Position numbers and translations under genes: made by a program. The notes below the pieces were generated by a model. The model had not been told where the DNA came from, made no database searches, and saw nothing but the letters and a program-made list of their open reading frames with translations. DNA of 64,000 nucleotides from Corynespora cassiicola (taxonomy: Eukaryota > Ascomycota > Dothideomycetes > Pleosporales > Corynesporascaceae), in contig JAEUWY010000002.1 in assembly GCA_022059125.1 (NCBI GenBank), positions 5,270,001 through 5,334,000 of the forward strand, read 5' to 3'. Of the stretch, positions 31,636 to 43,440 are shown piece by piece (the stretch's first letter is position 1; each line of letters starts with the position of its first letter).

Positions 31636-33091
31636 ATGGCAGACGAGAAAATCACGTTGAATGAGCTTGCGGCTCGGGTCACGGAACTCTCGGAGGCTTT
31701 TACAAAGTTCACCAAGGACAACAATGTGGCCGTGCCGACCTTTGCGGCCGATGGCCCGCTCAAGTACGGGCCGTTGACGGGGGATGCATTCATGACCCGT
31801 CAGAAGCTGCTGGATGCATTGAATGACATGTTCTGGCTGGTTCAAGGTCCAAGTGAGAGTATTTTCAACTACTGCCATAATGTAATCTCGGTCCTTTGAA
31901 TACCTTTACTGCAGTCTTTTCTAATAGTGTTAGGCTATGCCCGACGCAGCATGCCTGAATACGCTCAACCAATTCGACTTTTGGTCCGCTGTGCCCGTAG
32001 ACGGCAGCGCAACATACGAGGAGATCGCCAAGCACGTAAACCTACCTCTGGATGTTGTCGAGCGTTTCATCAAGCATGGCACCACTCTCCGCTTCTTTGC
32101 AGAAACCGAGCCCGGATCCCCAAACAATAAGATCAGGCACACATCGCGCTCAGCAGCCCTTGCTACAAACCCCGGCCTCAAGGCCCTGGTTGTCGTGACC
32201 CTGGAGACTGTCGGCGGACCCATGATGGTCATGCATGAAGCTTTGGATAGGTTTGCCCGTGGCAAGGCTGAGCTTCCCAAGACAGTAGAACAGTCTGCTT
32301 TTGCCTTGCTCCACAGCAGCGGCACATTCGGAGGACCCTTCACCAACTCCTGGCAACAGCTGGAAGAAGATGGCGAGGGCGAAAAGAAGGGCTGGAGACA
32401 GAGGAACTTTGTCACTTTCATGAACTATGTCAAGGACATCTTCGGTCTCGAGGGTGTGATTGCCGATGCTCACGACTGGAAATCCGCTGGAGAGATCTCT
32501 GTTGTCGACGTAAGTTCCCACCCCAATATACCTTCTCTTCCGCAAGCCTCATATTAACCTACCCTCCAGCTCGGCGGCTCCGGAGGCCACGACTCCTTCG
32601 TCCTAGCCCGCAAATTCCCCAACCTCACCATAACTGTCGAAGACCTCCCCAACGCCGAATCCAAATTCAACGAAAACGTGCCCGAGGAGCTGAAATCGCG
32701 CGTCTCCTTCCGCCCGCACGACTTCTTCACCCCGCAGCCCATCCAGGCCGACGTCTACATCATCAAGCTCATCATCCACGACTGGCCCGACGCAGAATCC
32801 ATCAAGATCCTGCAGAACTTGCGGCCCGCGCTCAGGCCCGGCGCCCGCGTCATCGTCATCGAGTACGTCGGCGACACGAGCGCGTCGGGCGGCGCGCAGG
32901 TGCCGCGCAGTGTGCAGCAGTACGGCACGGCGACGGATCTGCGCATCATGGCCCTGTTCAATGCGAAGGAGCGGAGTGTGGAGTCGTACAAGAAGCTGTT
33001 TGAGATGGCGGATGAGAGGTTCGAGATTAAGAAGGTGGAGCATGATCCTATTTCCTTCTTTGCGACTATTGAGACGGTGTGGAGGGGTTAG
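31636..33091 (+). CDS. Fungal O-methyltransferase (SAM-dependent, family 2)
   Basis: Transfers a methyl group from S-adenosylmethionine to a hydroxyl of a small molecule, as in polyketide and other secondary pathways. Three exons are inferred: 31636-31881, 31934-32509 and 32570-33091 (447 residues). Introns of 52 and 60 nt start GTAATC and GTAAGT. The N-terminal helical dimerisation part includes QFDFWSAVPVDGSATYEEIA. The SAM-binding motif I reads VVDLGGSGGHDS. Later come YIIKLIIHDWPDAES, with the HDWPD motif carrying the usual catalytic-base His, and LRPALRPGARVIVIEYV. The last part contains DLRIMALFNAKERS. No other biosynthetic core gene is adjacent, so the product cannot be named. GC skew flips from C-rich to G-rich along exon 3. 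Confidence 0.92.
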
Positions 33092-33425
33092 TGGATGCTA
33101 GGGGTTAGATCTCGTCACATAGCGGTTGAGGGGTGAATGCGTCAATGAAATGAAATGAAAGCTCTCAACACCTTCCATTCGTGACCGTCACATGTCGGAG
33201 TAAATCGCAATGTTGTGTCGATCGGGTGAGGGTCTTCGCTGCATGTATGTGCCGGGCCCGCAATTCGTCCGAAGAACGGGCCGAACTGTACGGAGGGTCT
33301 AGTCTCGCTTCTGCCCCACAGACGCAGGTCCATGACCTTTTACCAATTTGTTCCTGACGTTCTTAAGTTTTTCAAAAAGATTGGATATTTATTTTAACGT
33401 TGATCGAGTTTACATCAACCAATCA
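33092..33425. other. Intergenic before the tRNA gene
   Basis: 3' flank of the O-methyltransferase gene; no gene seen. Confidence 0.5.
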
Positions 33426-33536
33426 GCAGCTTTAGCTCACTTGGGAGAGCGCCAGACTGAAGCAATCAGGTTCGCCTGCAAACTTCGGTTCAACTCGAAT
33501 ATCTGGAGGTACTGTGTTCGATCCACAGAAGCTGCA
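33426..33536 (+). tRNA. tRNA-Phe (GAA) with anticodon-loop intron
   Basis: Acceptor stem GCAGCTT at 33426-33432 pairs perfectly with AAGCTGC at 33529-33535; the discriminator base is A33536. D-arm GCTC...GAGC, anticodon stem CCAGA/TCTGG with loop CTGAAGA, and T-arm CTGTG-TTCGATC-CACAG all fit eukaryotic tRNA-Phe. The anticodon GAA is at 33459-33461. A 38-nt intron (33463-33500) interrupts the loop one base after the anticodon, the canonical position. The mature tRNA is 73 nt before CCA addition. The internal A and B boxes are intact. Confidence 0.95.
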
Positions 33537-33549
33537 ATTTGTACTTTAA

Positions 33550-33570
33550 TTTTTTGTCTTTTTTTTTTTT
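33550..33570 (+). terminator. RNA polymerase III T-run terminator
   Basis: T6 at 33550-33555 and T12 at 33559-33570 start 14 bases after the tRNA 3' end, as expected for Pol III termination. Confidence 0.85.
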
Positions 33571-33893
33571 GTCTATCGAATTAATTGTCCTTTAACGACT
33601 CGCCCGACCACCAGCCAGGCGTGTGTTTGAATGAGTTTCAGTGATGGGGAATGAATGATGGGGCTTTTGTCGTTTAATGGCCGGAAAATTAACTAGAAAA
33701 CAGAAGTGCTGCTAAACGTATGTATAGTCGCGAACGAAACTAACTTTATCTTTTTGCATCTTGTTCATACGTAAATAAACTAGAGGAGTGTGTTTGTTAT
33801 TTATATTAACGAAATCAAATAAGATGTGGATCGAAGTGGACAGATTCAAAAAGATATATAAAGAGCAACAACAGTAGAGTGTTATAAGGTCTA
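33571..33893. other. Intergenic, AT-rich
   Basis: Between the tRNA gene and the stop codon of the HET gene on the other strand; nothing recognised. Confidence 0.5.
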
Positions 33894-36067
33894 TCAAACA
33901 ATGTTAAAGATTGTCGGCTCGATTCCAGTCTCCCAATGAGTCTCCAAACAGATCAAATTGCCCTCTGAGTCCTTGTAATCGTCTTCCACGTCTTCGAGAT
34001 CCGATTCGCCTCTCAACATCTGCACACTTCCGTACGTCAGGTATCCGACGCGCTCATATTCTGGATGCTCCTGCTTTATGTCGCCTTCTATAGGCCTTAG
34101 TATGATGCCATTTATCCAAACAAGTCCACCTATGGGAGAGTGCGCTCCTTGCGTTCCTGCAAAGAGCATCACCAGATTCTTGAATTTTTCTTTTCGATCT
34201 TCTTCCGAAGTCCAGAAACGATAATCGGCAGAGAAATAGCCGATACATCCACCTTCTTCATTGGGTTTGAAGGAGTCTTTTGGCGTGTTCTCGAATAACA
34301 TTTTGCAATGAAAGAATAAAGGATAATATCCTTGGGATAGCTGCCAAGGCTTGAATGGGACTACTTCTAGAGCCGTGAAAGTAACGAGGCTTCCTCGGAT
34401 GGTAAGTGGTTGCTTTCCATCTGGCATACTTTTGTCGGCCGGAAAACTTAGTACTGTAACGATATGTTCTTGCTGTACCCGAAAGAACAGAATATGGCAT
34501 TCGGCTGCAGAAGCCCATGTCCATGATGGCAGGTCGAGTGGACGACCAAATTCAATGGGGGTGTCTGAGCATGTTTTCCACATCAGGTCTAAAGCTATTG
34601 TGTTTTTCCACACTCCAAATCTGTACTCCCCGGCCATAATTTCCTTGAGATCATTAGCCGAGGTCTATCTTTTTGATCTGAAGGAATCAAACCTTAAATC
34701 GCTGAGACATGCCTGCCAGTGCTGGAAGTTTATCCCCTCTAAAAGACAACATTCGGGTTGAATAGTTTTGAACCACGAGATGCCAAGCTTGAGTGAATTT
34801 TTTGATGTGCATATTCCAGCGGGTAAAATCAAGTCTTGTGCTGTCGCAATTGATGAAACAGCTCCCTGCACAGAATGCGCTGTTTCCGATAGAACAAGAG
34901 CAAGCCACTTCTTGTGAACATTCCCACATCACCTCTTGTGCACCGAACAGCAAGTAGCGATTTGAAAGAAGTCTTTCCTGCAGAGTCCATCCCCGGGTCA
35001 TGAGAGGTAGCCGATCTTTTGAAATACGTTCGTCTTTTGCATCTATGTGTCTTATCGCATGCCGCAGATGAAACTCATAGACTGTGTCTTGGAAATTCAG
35101 CTCAAAAGTATGGACATCCACATATTCAGATTCAGCTTCCCGGAAGAACCCGCCGTCGTCGTCCGCACTTGCGCCGGCGGCAAGAGTGATGAAGCTACTT
35201 CGATATATCTTCGCCATCTCCGAGACATGTTTTTCCCAGTCTACTTTGTCGTCTTGAATTATGCACAAAGAATCGATCCACAAGTAGTTGATTGAAAGTG
35301 CTTTGGCGATGGCAATGGCGTCCTTGAATGTCCTTGGCAATAAATCGACGGGAATGCTTTTCTTGTTTTCCTCGAGCCTGTCTCTACAAGTGAGGTATTT
35401 TGAGCGCGTTTTTCCCCAGCAATGGCTTAAACAAGCATATCTAGGGGGGCCGCTCAGTGATTCTTGCAGTTTTTCGGAGTCCACCAATCGCACTATATCT
35501 GGACCCAGTGACTGCAGATCGAGCAAACGAGGTGGCAAGTAGTCATAGATTTGTTTGCATGGAGCATGGTCTTCCTGGCAGGAGTTTATCCAGGTCATCA
35601 CCTGATTCAAATTTTCTTCCAACATTGTTGTTCCCGGAATGAAAGAAGCGACTCGAACTGCGTCAAAATTGGGCTTGCCTAAGTGATCTATCAGCACCTG
35701 AAATTGACCTGCATGTGGAATTTACTGACCAGGGGCAGTGAATAAATCAAATTTCTTTGATTCTTCACCTGCAGTCGTTGATATAAAAGACTCGGTTTCA
35801 TCCCTCAAGAAATCGAGAAGAAATTCGTCTGCATCTTCGATAAGTTCGATCCCAAACTGATATCAGAATGTAGCAACCGGGACATCCTTTTTTGGCTGAC
35901 GTTCTTGTAGAATCAGGGTCATGGATGCTTATTTCAGGATCAAAATGTTCATAGGAATTCCCACTCTTAGAATGTCTTATGTAAATATTTTGAATACCCA
36001 AACCTGAGTTTTCTCCCCATAATGGGTAGAGGCATATTGAACAAGCTTCGTTATTTTCATCAATCAT
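33894..36067 (-). CDS. HET-domain protein, 5' part with apparent frame break
   Basis: Large HET protein. Well-supported exons: roughly 35835-35769, then 35708-34693 and 34643-33894. Introns 35709-35768 (GTGAAG...GCAG) and 34644-34692 (GTTTGA...AAG) keep the frame. The HET domain starts at RYACLSHCWG, followed by LPRTFKDAIAIAKALSINYLWIDSLCIIQDD and the block EMAKIYRSSFITLAA; RGWTLQERLLSNRYLLFG and LPSWTWAS follow, both standard. The N-terminal piece (36067 to about 35840) has SAKKGCPGCYIL, typical upstream of HET domains, but is one frame away from the next piece FGIELIEDADEF, with no usable intron between them. Either the gene is mutated there, the assembly has an indel, or translation starts later, for example at Met 35625, still ahead of the HET domain. 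Confidence 0.78.
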
Positions 36068-36414
36068 TGAATAAATGTTGGTAAAACATACACATATAAT
36101 TGTTTGCAGATCCTTCTCTTCTGTTTAGGCTTAAAGAATGTGTCGATGTTTATCTGTTGCTAGACTGCAGTCCTTATCATCGACAAGACGACGAGAGGCT
36201 TGGAGGGACACGTGGAATGCGGGGTGTTTGGGGGCCAAAACCAGATTTTCACTGAACAACCTGCTCGGAATTCGCTTAAAAGCGATATTTATTAACGAAT
36301 CAATAAAGGCACAAAAATAGGATTAGAGATTTTTTAACTGTTTCAGGTGTCGCGCAACTGCATGCCATAAGTCTTCATCCTACCTTTGAGGAAGACCACC
36401 ACTGAGTATTAAGA
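36068..36414. other. Intergenic
   Basis: 347 bp between the HET gene start and the 3' end of the next minus-strand gene. No feature seen. Confidence 0.5.
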
Positions 36415-37845
36415 CTAATTAAAAGTCGCGAATGTCGCCCATTCATCTTGAAGAACGTCCCCATATTTGTCCGCTAGCTCAATCTCACAATTGGATACCC
36501 GAGCCAGTTCTCTTACCCACTCCGCTGTCCTCTCATCCGCGTCCAAAATCTTCAGATAGCGTAGCCACGGTGGAAAAGTATTGAGAGCTTCTCCAACGAG
36601 TACAGGATTACTAATTCCATCTTGTAACATTTTCTTCTGCACCACGAGTCGTTCAAGTCGTGTAAAATCAAGGAATTGAAGACGGGCACTCGAGAGCCAC
36701 TCACACCACGGGCCGCCTGGCATTTCCATTGACCGAATTTCTTTGAACCAGCCTATCGTGGCCTTGAACTGCATTGAATAGAACGCCCACCGGGGGTGCC
36801 CCTCAAAGGAATGATACCCGGGTGTGGCTATGAGCTGACGCATCTCCTCGGCGGACTCGGCATAGAATTCCAATTCTTCGAGTCGAAGACCGAACAACAC
36901 GTCCGCTAAGTTATTGAAAAGTATTCTTGCCGGCGTGTAAATCACATATGGACCCCTCGGAATGAAATTTTCAATGCGATACAAGCGACAATCGAGTCGC
37001 AAGCGACGTATGCTGTGGTAATTCAAGACGCGTAGATAGAAGCCGGATGAGCGTTTCCATTTTGGAACATGAATCTCCACTTTTCTAATAAGATCGGATT
37101 CATCCTGGTCTTCTGATGTCAATTCTGCGAAGTCTTTTGTGGCCGAAGTAGCAGCGAGACAGGAGAGGCGGTAGAATTTCCCTTCAATTAGATACTTGGG
37201 GTTCCCGAAGATGTACTCGAAAGCAAGCGAAGACTTGGGCAAGTTGATATCCCATGGCTCAATAATTGCTCTCATTGCTCGTTCTGGCTCATAGAGCACG
37301 AGTCGCTTGATTCGTGGGAGCACCAGGAGCAATACGATGTACCATGCCCGTATGAGATTGGTTTCAATCGCCCATTCCAAGTCTCGTTTGAATTTTTTAT
37401 CCAGATCAGAAGCTCGTACAGTGCACAATGCGTCCTTTTTAATTTCTTCGAAGCCTGGTTGTGGTTTCTCTCGGACTCTCGGACCTGGAAGATGTAGTTG
37501 CAATTGGGAGATGTGGCGCTTGAGACCTGGATTTCTGAGTAGAGCACCCAAAAATTTGACTATGTTTGGAGGATAGCCTTTCTTATCTTCCAAGACAATT
37601 CTTGTTTTGAATAGAATTTCTTGAGCAGCCCTGGAAAGTGCCCGGCATGTCTTCACAACGGCGCACAATGAACTAACTGTTTGCACATATTCGATTCGTT
37701 CTTGATGAAGATTTGTTGTTAATTCTTGTTGAATGTTTGTTGTTAAAGCAACTAGGCCGGGATCTTCCGATAGATAAGCGAGGATCATTAACTGAAGCTC
37801 CTCGGGTAAGGTTGTCAGAGAGGCCTTCTTATTAGGGGCAAGCAT
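36415..37845 (-). CDS. F-box-like protein of unknown target
   Basis: Single-exon gene of 476 residues. The start LTTLPEELQLMILAYLSEDP (about 10-29) is the F-box signature LPxEL..xIl.yL, followed by SLCAVVKTCRALSRAAQEILFK, a standard second half. The rest lacks catalytic motifs and contains repeated Leu-rich strands such as IKRLVLYEPE, IRRLRLDCRLYR, LRLEELEFYAE and FLDFTRLERLVVQKK, reminiscent of a divergent leucine-rich fold. This is a common fungal layout for Skp1-binding adaptors. It is followed on the same strand by the HET gene, but the 347-bp gap does not suggest co-transcription. Confidence 0.8.
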   Translation of the reverse strand: MLAPNKKASLTTLPEELQLMILAYLSEDPGLVALTTNIQQELTTNLHQERIEYVQTVSSLCAVVKTCRALSRAAQEILFKTRIVLEDKKGYPPNIVKFLGALLRNPGLKRHISQLQLHLPGPRVREKPQPGFEEIKKDALCTVRASDLDKKFKRDLEWAIETNLIRAWYIVLLLVLPRIKRLVLYEPERAMRAIIEPWDINLPKSSLAFEYIFGNPKYLIEGKFYRLSCLAATSATKDFAELTSEDQDESDLIRKVEIHVPKWKRSSGFYLRVLNYHSIRRLRLDCRLYRIENFIPRGPYVIYTPARILFNNLADVLFGLRLEELEFYAESAEEMRQLIATPGYHSFEGHPRWAFYSMQFKATIGWFKEIRSMEMPGGPWCEWLSSARLQFLDFTRLERLVVQKKMLQDGISNPVLVGEALNTFPPWLRYLKILDADERTAEWVRELARVSNCEIELADKYGDVLQDEWATFATFN

Positions 37846-40235
37846 CCCGAATGTGTGAGATTCGATGGTTGTTTTAGGTGGAGACGTTGCTAATGTGTTA
37901 GCTGGAATAAACTCCTCTATTCTACAATATGTTCGACTTATGAAGTTGAAATAGACATAGACGGTTTATTTTTCGTGGTGTTTCAGGTGGAAGTTTGACT
38001 ATACTGAGACAAAAAGTAATATAGAGGTAGTGGGCTGGTTTTATAATGGGTAGAAGAAGTGTTGAAGACGAAGTTCACTAATAGCGTTCAATCTCCTCAA
38101 CATTACCGTGGGATTCTCAAGTAGTACCACCAGACTATTAGGAATTTAGCAACATAACATCCAGCATCTTCATTTGCATGCCGTGGTTCGTCAAAAAAAT
38201 CAAAGCATCTTATATTGAAAAACCTTTTTCGCATGCACAGTATTAGAGAAAAAGCTTCTTTAGGAGCATGTAAACCGTAATTAAACAACAAATATCCGAA
38301 AGGGTCATGACTAATGCCTAAAAATATAATAATAATTCTCGTCTCTCTAAAGCGAGCCTACGAAGTATAGTATCACCTCTTAAGCCCAAATTCCCCGCTT
38401 CAACAATTCAAAAAACTAATTATTTACTAGCAACTTCGAGTCTCTATATCGTAAAGACAGAAACACATGAAAACGTGACTGTTGGCATTATAATGGTTGT
38501 ATTTTTACCAAGCTGGTTTCTTTTTAATAAATGTATAGAATCTCCTTAAATGTAGCGCGATGATAATCATCTTATGGCTCTTTTGTTTGAGATGCATGTA
38601 CTTCTAGACAGATTGCTTGTTAAACGCAAAATATTACTGCCAGTTGTATGTAAGTATACTACTGAGAAAGAAAAGAATCGTAGGTAAGGAGGGTTTTTGA
38701 CACTGTAGGATGTACTTCGGGAAGGGATTGATAGTATTCAGTGGAACTAACAGCGGGAAATTTTGAGGAAGCTTCTGATTATAAGTGTAGAAAAACATTC
38801 CTTTGGGGTTTTCTAGGGCCATTTTAACAGTAATGATGCCCGAATGTTGCTTCAAAGGCTTGATGAAGACGACTCGGTGACCAAAGATGTTTTGTCAAGA
38901 AGCATGTTAGAAATTTGGACAGACTTTTGCGAATTAAATTTTCTGGGCTCCTGTCGACGAGAACCATGGTCCTGATTCTCCACCGACAACTCAACAACCA
39001 CCATCACGCCCCCCTCACAACATCATCAATTCTAGCCTACAAACCCCCGTCAAGGGAGTCGCAGCTCTAAACAACCTCCTTACACCTCGTAACAGCCCGA
39101 TCATCTACCATACAAATATCTGATATCGTAACCAGAACGCACCGCCCTCTCCCCCCACTCAAACCCCTCAGAACCAACCACGCGGCTCCCCCCGCTCCCG
39201 CACCTATCCAAACCGTCGGAACCACCCACACACTTGGAACCTTCCCTAGCCTCCCCCAACCTCCCCATTAGCCTGCCCTCCAACCATGGCCTGCATCCCG
39301 CATTTGCGCAGAGCGGAGCATTCGCAAGGGTTGACACTCGCCCTGCGGGCTCGGAAAGCTTCGCTACCACCCTCGCTCTCCACTCCCACGTGGAGCCCGA
39401 AGCCCTGCATTTGAGAAAAATCGCCAAAAGGGGTCTGTATGCGAATATCTCCGCAAAGTAGGTCACATGGCCATCTTCGCAGTATCTCATTCGCTCAGTC
39501 GCCCCTCAGAGCACTACACAGGATTCACGTCTCCCTGCTACATCACTCAAAGAAGCAAATCGAATCTCTGGAAAGCCATTATCTGTGGTCTGCATTCTCA
39601 TATCATCTCTGCACACTGTCTACTCATCTATCTACACCCTTGGGAAAGGAATCTCGAGCCCGCAAGCTAAGGCTAAAAGCTGGTCGCCTACAGAGCCTTC
39701 GATTCCCACCCATCTAGCCTCCCTGACCCTTCCAATACCCACTTGCAAGAGATGTTGTCAATTCCATTCCTCTCCATTTAATACCAATGCCATACCAACC
39801 ATACCATACCCATCCCAAACCTCACAAGTCAAAGAAGAAAAGGCAAGATCAATATAAATACCAGGCATATACATGTACATCGTTGCTCCCTCAGCCCCCA
39901 GCCCCTATACAGGCCATGGTAAAAAACAGTCCAAGAAAAAAAAGAAAAAAGGTTGAAGAAACCACGCCTCCCGCTCATCGACAAAGCATTACGCCACCAA
40001 AACGCGGCTACATGCATAGTGGCCACGGGAAAAACCACCACATGATGGAAACTCTGATAAGAAAAAGAAAAAGGGGAAAAGAGAGAGAAGCAACACATGT
40101 TCTGTAGATAAAATGACATTCTTCCAAAATACCAACCAGATATCGCGCGCCAGAACACCGAGCTCATATGCAGAATGCGCTGCCGGGGGGAGGTTGCAGA
40201 AAAAATGGGGGAGCGAAAAGTTTCCGTGAGCATTA
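37846..40235. other. Gene-poor intergenic region, 2.4 kb
   Basis: AT-rich from about 37850 to 38950, then mixed. Frames at 39101-39490 and 39829-40372 have no motif. The right end is probably the 3' untranslated region of the GH17 gene. No tRNA or known repeat recognised. Confidence 0.5.
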
Positions 40236-42324
40236 TTATGATGAAATGGTCTGGCCATTGCAGTCGGGGATGGTGACGCCCTTTTTGATGTTGCGGTCCA
40301 CGTCCATGATGCCCCATTTGTCCTCCCACTCCTTGCCGTCCTCGTTGTACATGATTTTCCAGGGCTCGTCAAAGGCAGAGAACCTGAAATTTTGTTAGTG
40401 GTGGGGACGATGGCCGTGAAGCCTTAGATGTTACTTACCAAAAGTACTCGGTGCCGTTTGCCAAGCTCGGACATATCCAGTCTTCCATGAACTTGTTCAG
40501 CTCGTCGATGCCAGCCACGGATCCCTCCGTGTCAGATGTACAGGTGCCAGATCCACAATTGTTTCCGCCACCCGAGGGCCATCCAACTTCGGCGACGATC
40601 TGCTTGATTTCGGGGTTGTCCTTGGTCAGGATGACATCGTGCTCTTGCCAGAAAGTCCACGTCCAGTCAGCTGCCACCTCCACGTTGACACCAGCGAAAA
40701 AGGGATGAACATTGGACATGACAATGTCGACCTTGGTGGCCATGTCGGCCGTCCAGTTGTCTCCCAAATCGGAAGTGGCAATGTGTAGGTTCATGTTGTG
40801 GTCCGAAATGTTCTGGCGTATATCTGTGATGTATTCCAAGAGTTCCGTCTCGGTGAGATCCTCGCGGAAAAGGACTTCATTGCCGACAATGATGCCCTTG
40901 AATCGGTCCTCACCGTGCTTGTCGATAATGTCCCACATTTGGCTAACCTGGCGGTCGTTGGTGGTCTCGTTGTTGCCCAACCACACACCCAGCCACACCT
41001 TCATATCCTTGAGCTCCAGGCGATCAATGGCGTGCAGAACCATTTCCGTCTGGTTACAGTCGGTGCCATAAAGGCGCACTGCGTTGGTGAGTTGGGACAA
41101 GACAGCCATATCCCTGGTGATGTTGTTCTGCGACGGAGGGACGTGCATGCAGTCCGGGTACTGAGCGTTTAGAGGGGTGTAGTCCATTCCGGGAAACACT
41201 TTGTGAAGGTTCTGGTTGTTCATTAATGCCTTGATCTCGTCAGAGTTGATGCCAAGGTCGTCCTTGTTGTCCTCCTCCACCTCATCCGCGGCAGAGCTGG
41301 TCACCGAGCTCTCGCCTTTGCCACTCTTGCGGAGAACGGCCCCCAGAACTCCTCCTACAATGGCACCAATGACAACAAGTGCAATGACGATGCTCACAAT
41401 CCACGTGAGACGCTTCTTCCCCTTGTTTTGGCTCGCAAGCCATGCGGACTTCTCATTTGCAAAGTCTCCCTGTGCGTTAGCAGCGCCAGGCACTGCATTG
41501 TACTCTGCGTTTCCGTCTCTTGTGCCGGCCAGTGCGGCAGTGCCGGCGCCGGCGCCCACGGCTGCGGCTCCTCCGGCCGCGGCAGCTCCCGCGGCAGTGC
41601 CTGGAGTGCTCTCGCGGCTTCCGTCTCGTGACGCCCCAAACGGCACGAAGGAACGGCGCTTCGTCTGGGGATTCTGTCCCTGGGGACCCATGCCCCAGTC
41701 ATCGTCGTCGGCGACCTCGTTGGGGTTGATCTCGCCCATTTGGGGGGCAAGGTCGAGGTTAGAGGAAGAGTAGCGGTTGTAAGGACTGTCTTGGTAGTTG
41801 GGGTTCAGCGGCGATGACAAGCTGGCGGTCGAGTTGTTCTGCGAATACATGCCTGCGGGCGGCACGGCTCCGCCGGCCAGCGAGGCGCTGGAGCCGTAGG
41901 CGGGCCGGGTGAGGTTTGGCTGTTCGGACATGGGGTGGTCGTAGGCGTACGAGTCTCCAAAGGGTGTAGCGTTGGGGTATCGCTGTGGGTAGTTGGGGTG
42001 CAAATTCCTGAGGGCCTGGGCTCCGCTGTCGCGCTCGTTGTGGTTTGCGACGTCGATGGCGATGCCGTTGATTCCTCCACCGGCAGCGTGCTGTCCAAGA
42101 TTATCGGCGCCTGGAGTTACACCGGGGGGCGAATAGTCGGAGTAGTTATTTGGAGAGTTTTGTACGCCGTACTGGCGCTGAGTCTGCATGCGGGAGTATG
42201 CGCTGTCGGGGTGCATGCTATTAGGAAGATTTCGATGGACAGGCGGTGGCGGCGGAAAGTCGTCGTCGCTGGCCTCACCATGACGATCGTCAAAGTAGGG
42301 CTGCTGCGAAGGCTGGTAGGGCAT
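40236..42324 (-). CDS. btgC: GH17 glucan endo-1,3-beta-glucosidase, type II membrane protein (BtgC-like)
   Basis: Cell-wall remodelling enzyme that cleaves or transfers beta-1,3-glucan. Two exons, 42324-40439 and 40383-40236, give 677 residues; the intron starts GTAAGT and ends TTTCAG and joins YFW to FSAFDEP. The cytosolic N-terminal half (about 1-300) is a disordered Pro/Ser/Asn region and an Ala/Gly-rich run. A single span ([20 protein letters not shown]) near 305-330 anchors it, and the catalytic domain faces outward. Catalytic residues: the acid/base Glu in [11 protein letters not shown] and the nucleophile Glu in [11 protein letters not shown], both canonical for GH17. It ends with [11 protein letters not shown]. 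Layout and length match Aspergillus BtgC. Confidence 0.94.
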
Positions 42325-43440
42325 TGCGAAAGTTTTGGTTGCTTTTGCAGCGCTGGGTTGCGGTGGTTGACGTTGCGCCCGTCAATTGACAGCCGGCGGC
42401 CGGGCCGCGCAGTGTTGAGTGCAGATCGTGGTCGAGGCTGGGTGCAGTGCTGTCTATGCAGAAGCCGATGCGGATGCAGCGCGAGCGAGCGTGGTGTAAG
42501 CGGCGGCCCTGCGTGCGAGCGACCGTGGTAGCGAGGGCGACAGAGACAGCGACAGCGACAGAGAGAGAGCGACAGGAGGGTCGTCGGGTCTCCACCTCCA
42601 GGGCCAAGAGGGTGCAGGGCGGGTCAGGCAGCGGTGCCAAAGTGTGTATGTAGAGTAGTGGTGGTATGGTGGTCTAGCAGTAGGCTGTGTGGTGAGAGAC
42701 GTGAGCGGCTTCCCAGGTTTCCATCCTCGACTGCCGTTCAAGCCGGGCAGGTGCGCCTTGGCCTCTCTAACCAAAACGGCAACAACCACAACGCTGCCCA
42801 GGATACGGCGTCGCACTAGGAGACGAACTATTTTTGACCCCGCGCCCCAGATGACGCAGCCAATATCTGCGAGAGCCTCAACAGCGACACGGCGGCACGA
42901 GGCCCTTGCTTGCTCCTGCTCCCGCTTGCTGCCTATTGCTCCTTGCTGCGCTCACTGCCCTCTGCCCTCTGCCCTCTGCCCTCGGGCGCCTGCCTGCTTG
43001 AGCCGTTTGCGTCCGCGCATGCTGCTTCTGGCTGCTCCTGCCATTGCCAGCCCTCGACGGCGGCGCTTGCCGTCCCAGCCCACCACAGCCCCCCCAATGT
43101 GGCAGCGGCGACCAGCCGCGCCTGCCCTGCCCGCCCTGCCCGCCCTGCGCGCCTGCCACTTTCCTGCCACTCCTGCCACCGCAAAACAAGCTCCCAACCG
43201 CCCCTCGGCTAATTGGCCGGCGCGGAAAAAGGTGGGAAATCGTCTGCGAGGATGCGATAACACTGCAGCCCCCCATTTTTTATCAAACCTGCGAATCCGC
43301 CAATATATACTCCATCGATTTCCCGATCCCTCTGCAAATTTGCATATTGTCCTTCTGCGCGCCCTCGTCGCTGCGCACCATGGCTGCCGTGCGCCGTGAT
43401 GCTACTCCACCTCACCCAGAACACGAGCGTCGTGCCGCAT
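42325..43440. promoter_or_regulatory. GC-rich promoter/leader of the GH17 gene with short tandem repeats
   Basis: Upstream flank of the GH17 start codon. Long but low-complexity frames on both strands (Ala/Pro/Arg-rich) are judged noncoding. Contains AGCGACAG-type repeats near 42545-42575, (CTGCCCT)4 at 42955-42983 and a GCCCTGCC array around 43118-43160. A TATA-like TATATA lies near 43303, in the wrong place to serve the GH17 gene directly. Confidence 0.4.
42955..42983. repeat. Tandem heptamer (CTGCCCT)x4
   Basis: Four perfect copies of CTGCCCT ending in C; it lies in the GC-rich flank of the GH17 gene. Confidence 0.85.

Noticed and set aside
29538..33091. Secondary-metabolite cluster around the O-methyltransferase
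   Set aside because: No polyketide synthase, peptide synthetase, terpene cyclase, P450 or pathway regulator is present near it.
42689..43399. 236-codon plus-strand frame upstream of the GH17 gene
   Set aside because: Low-complexity Ala/Pro/Arg caused by GC-rich tandem repeats.
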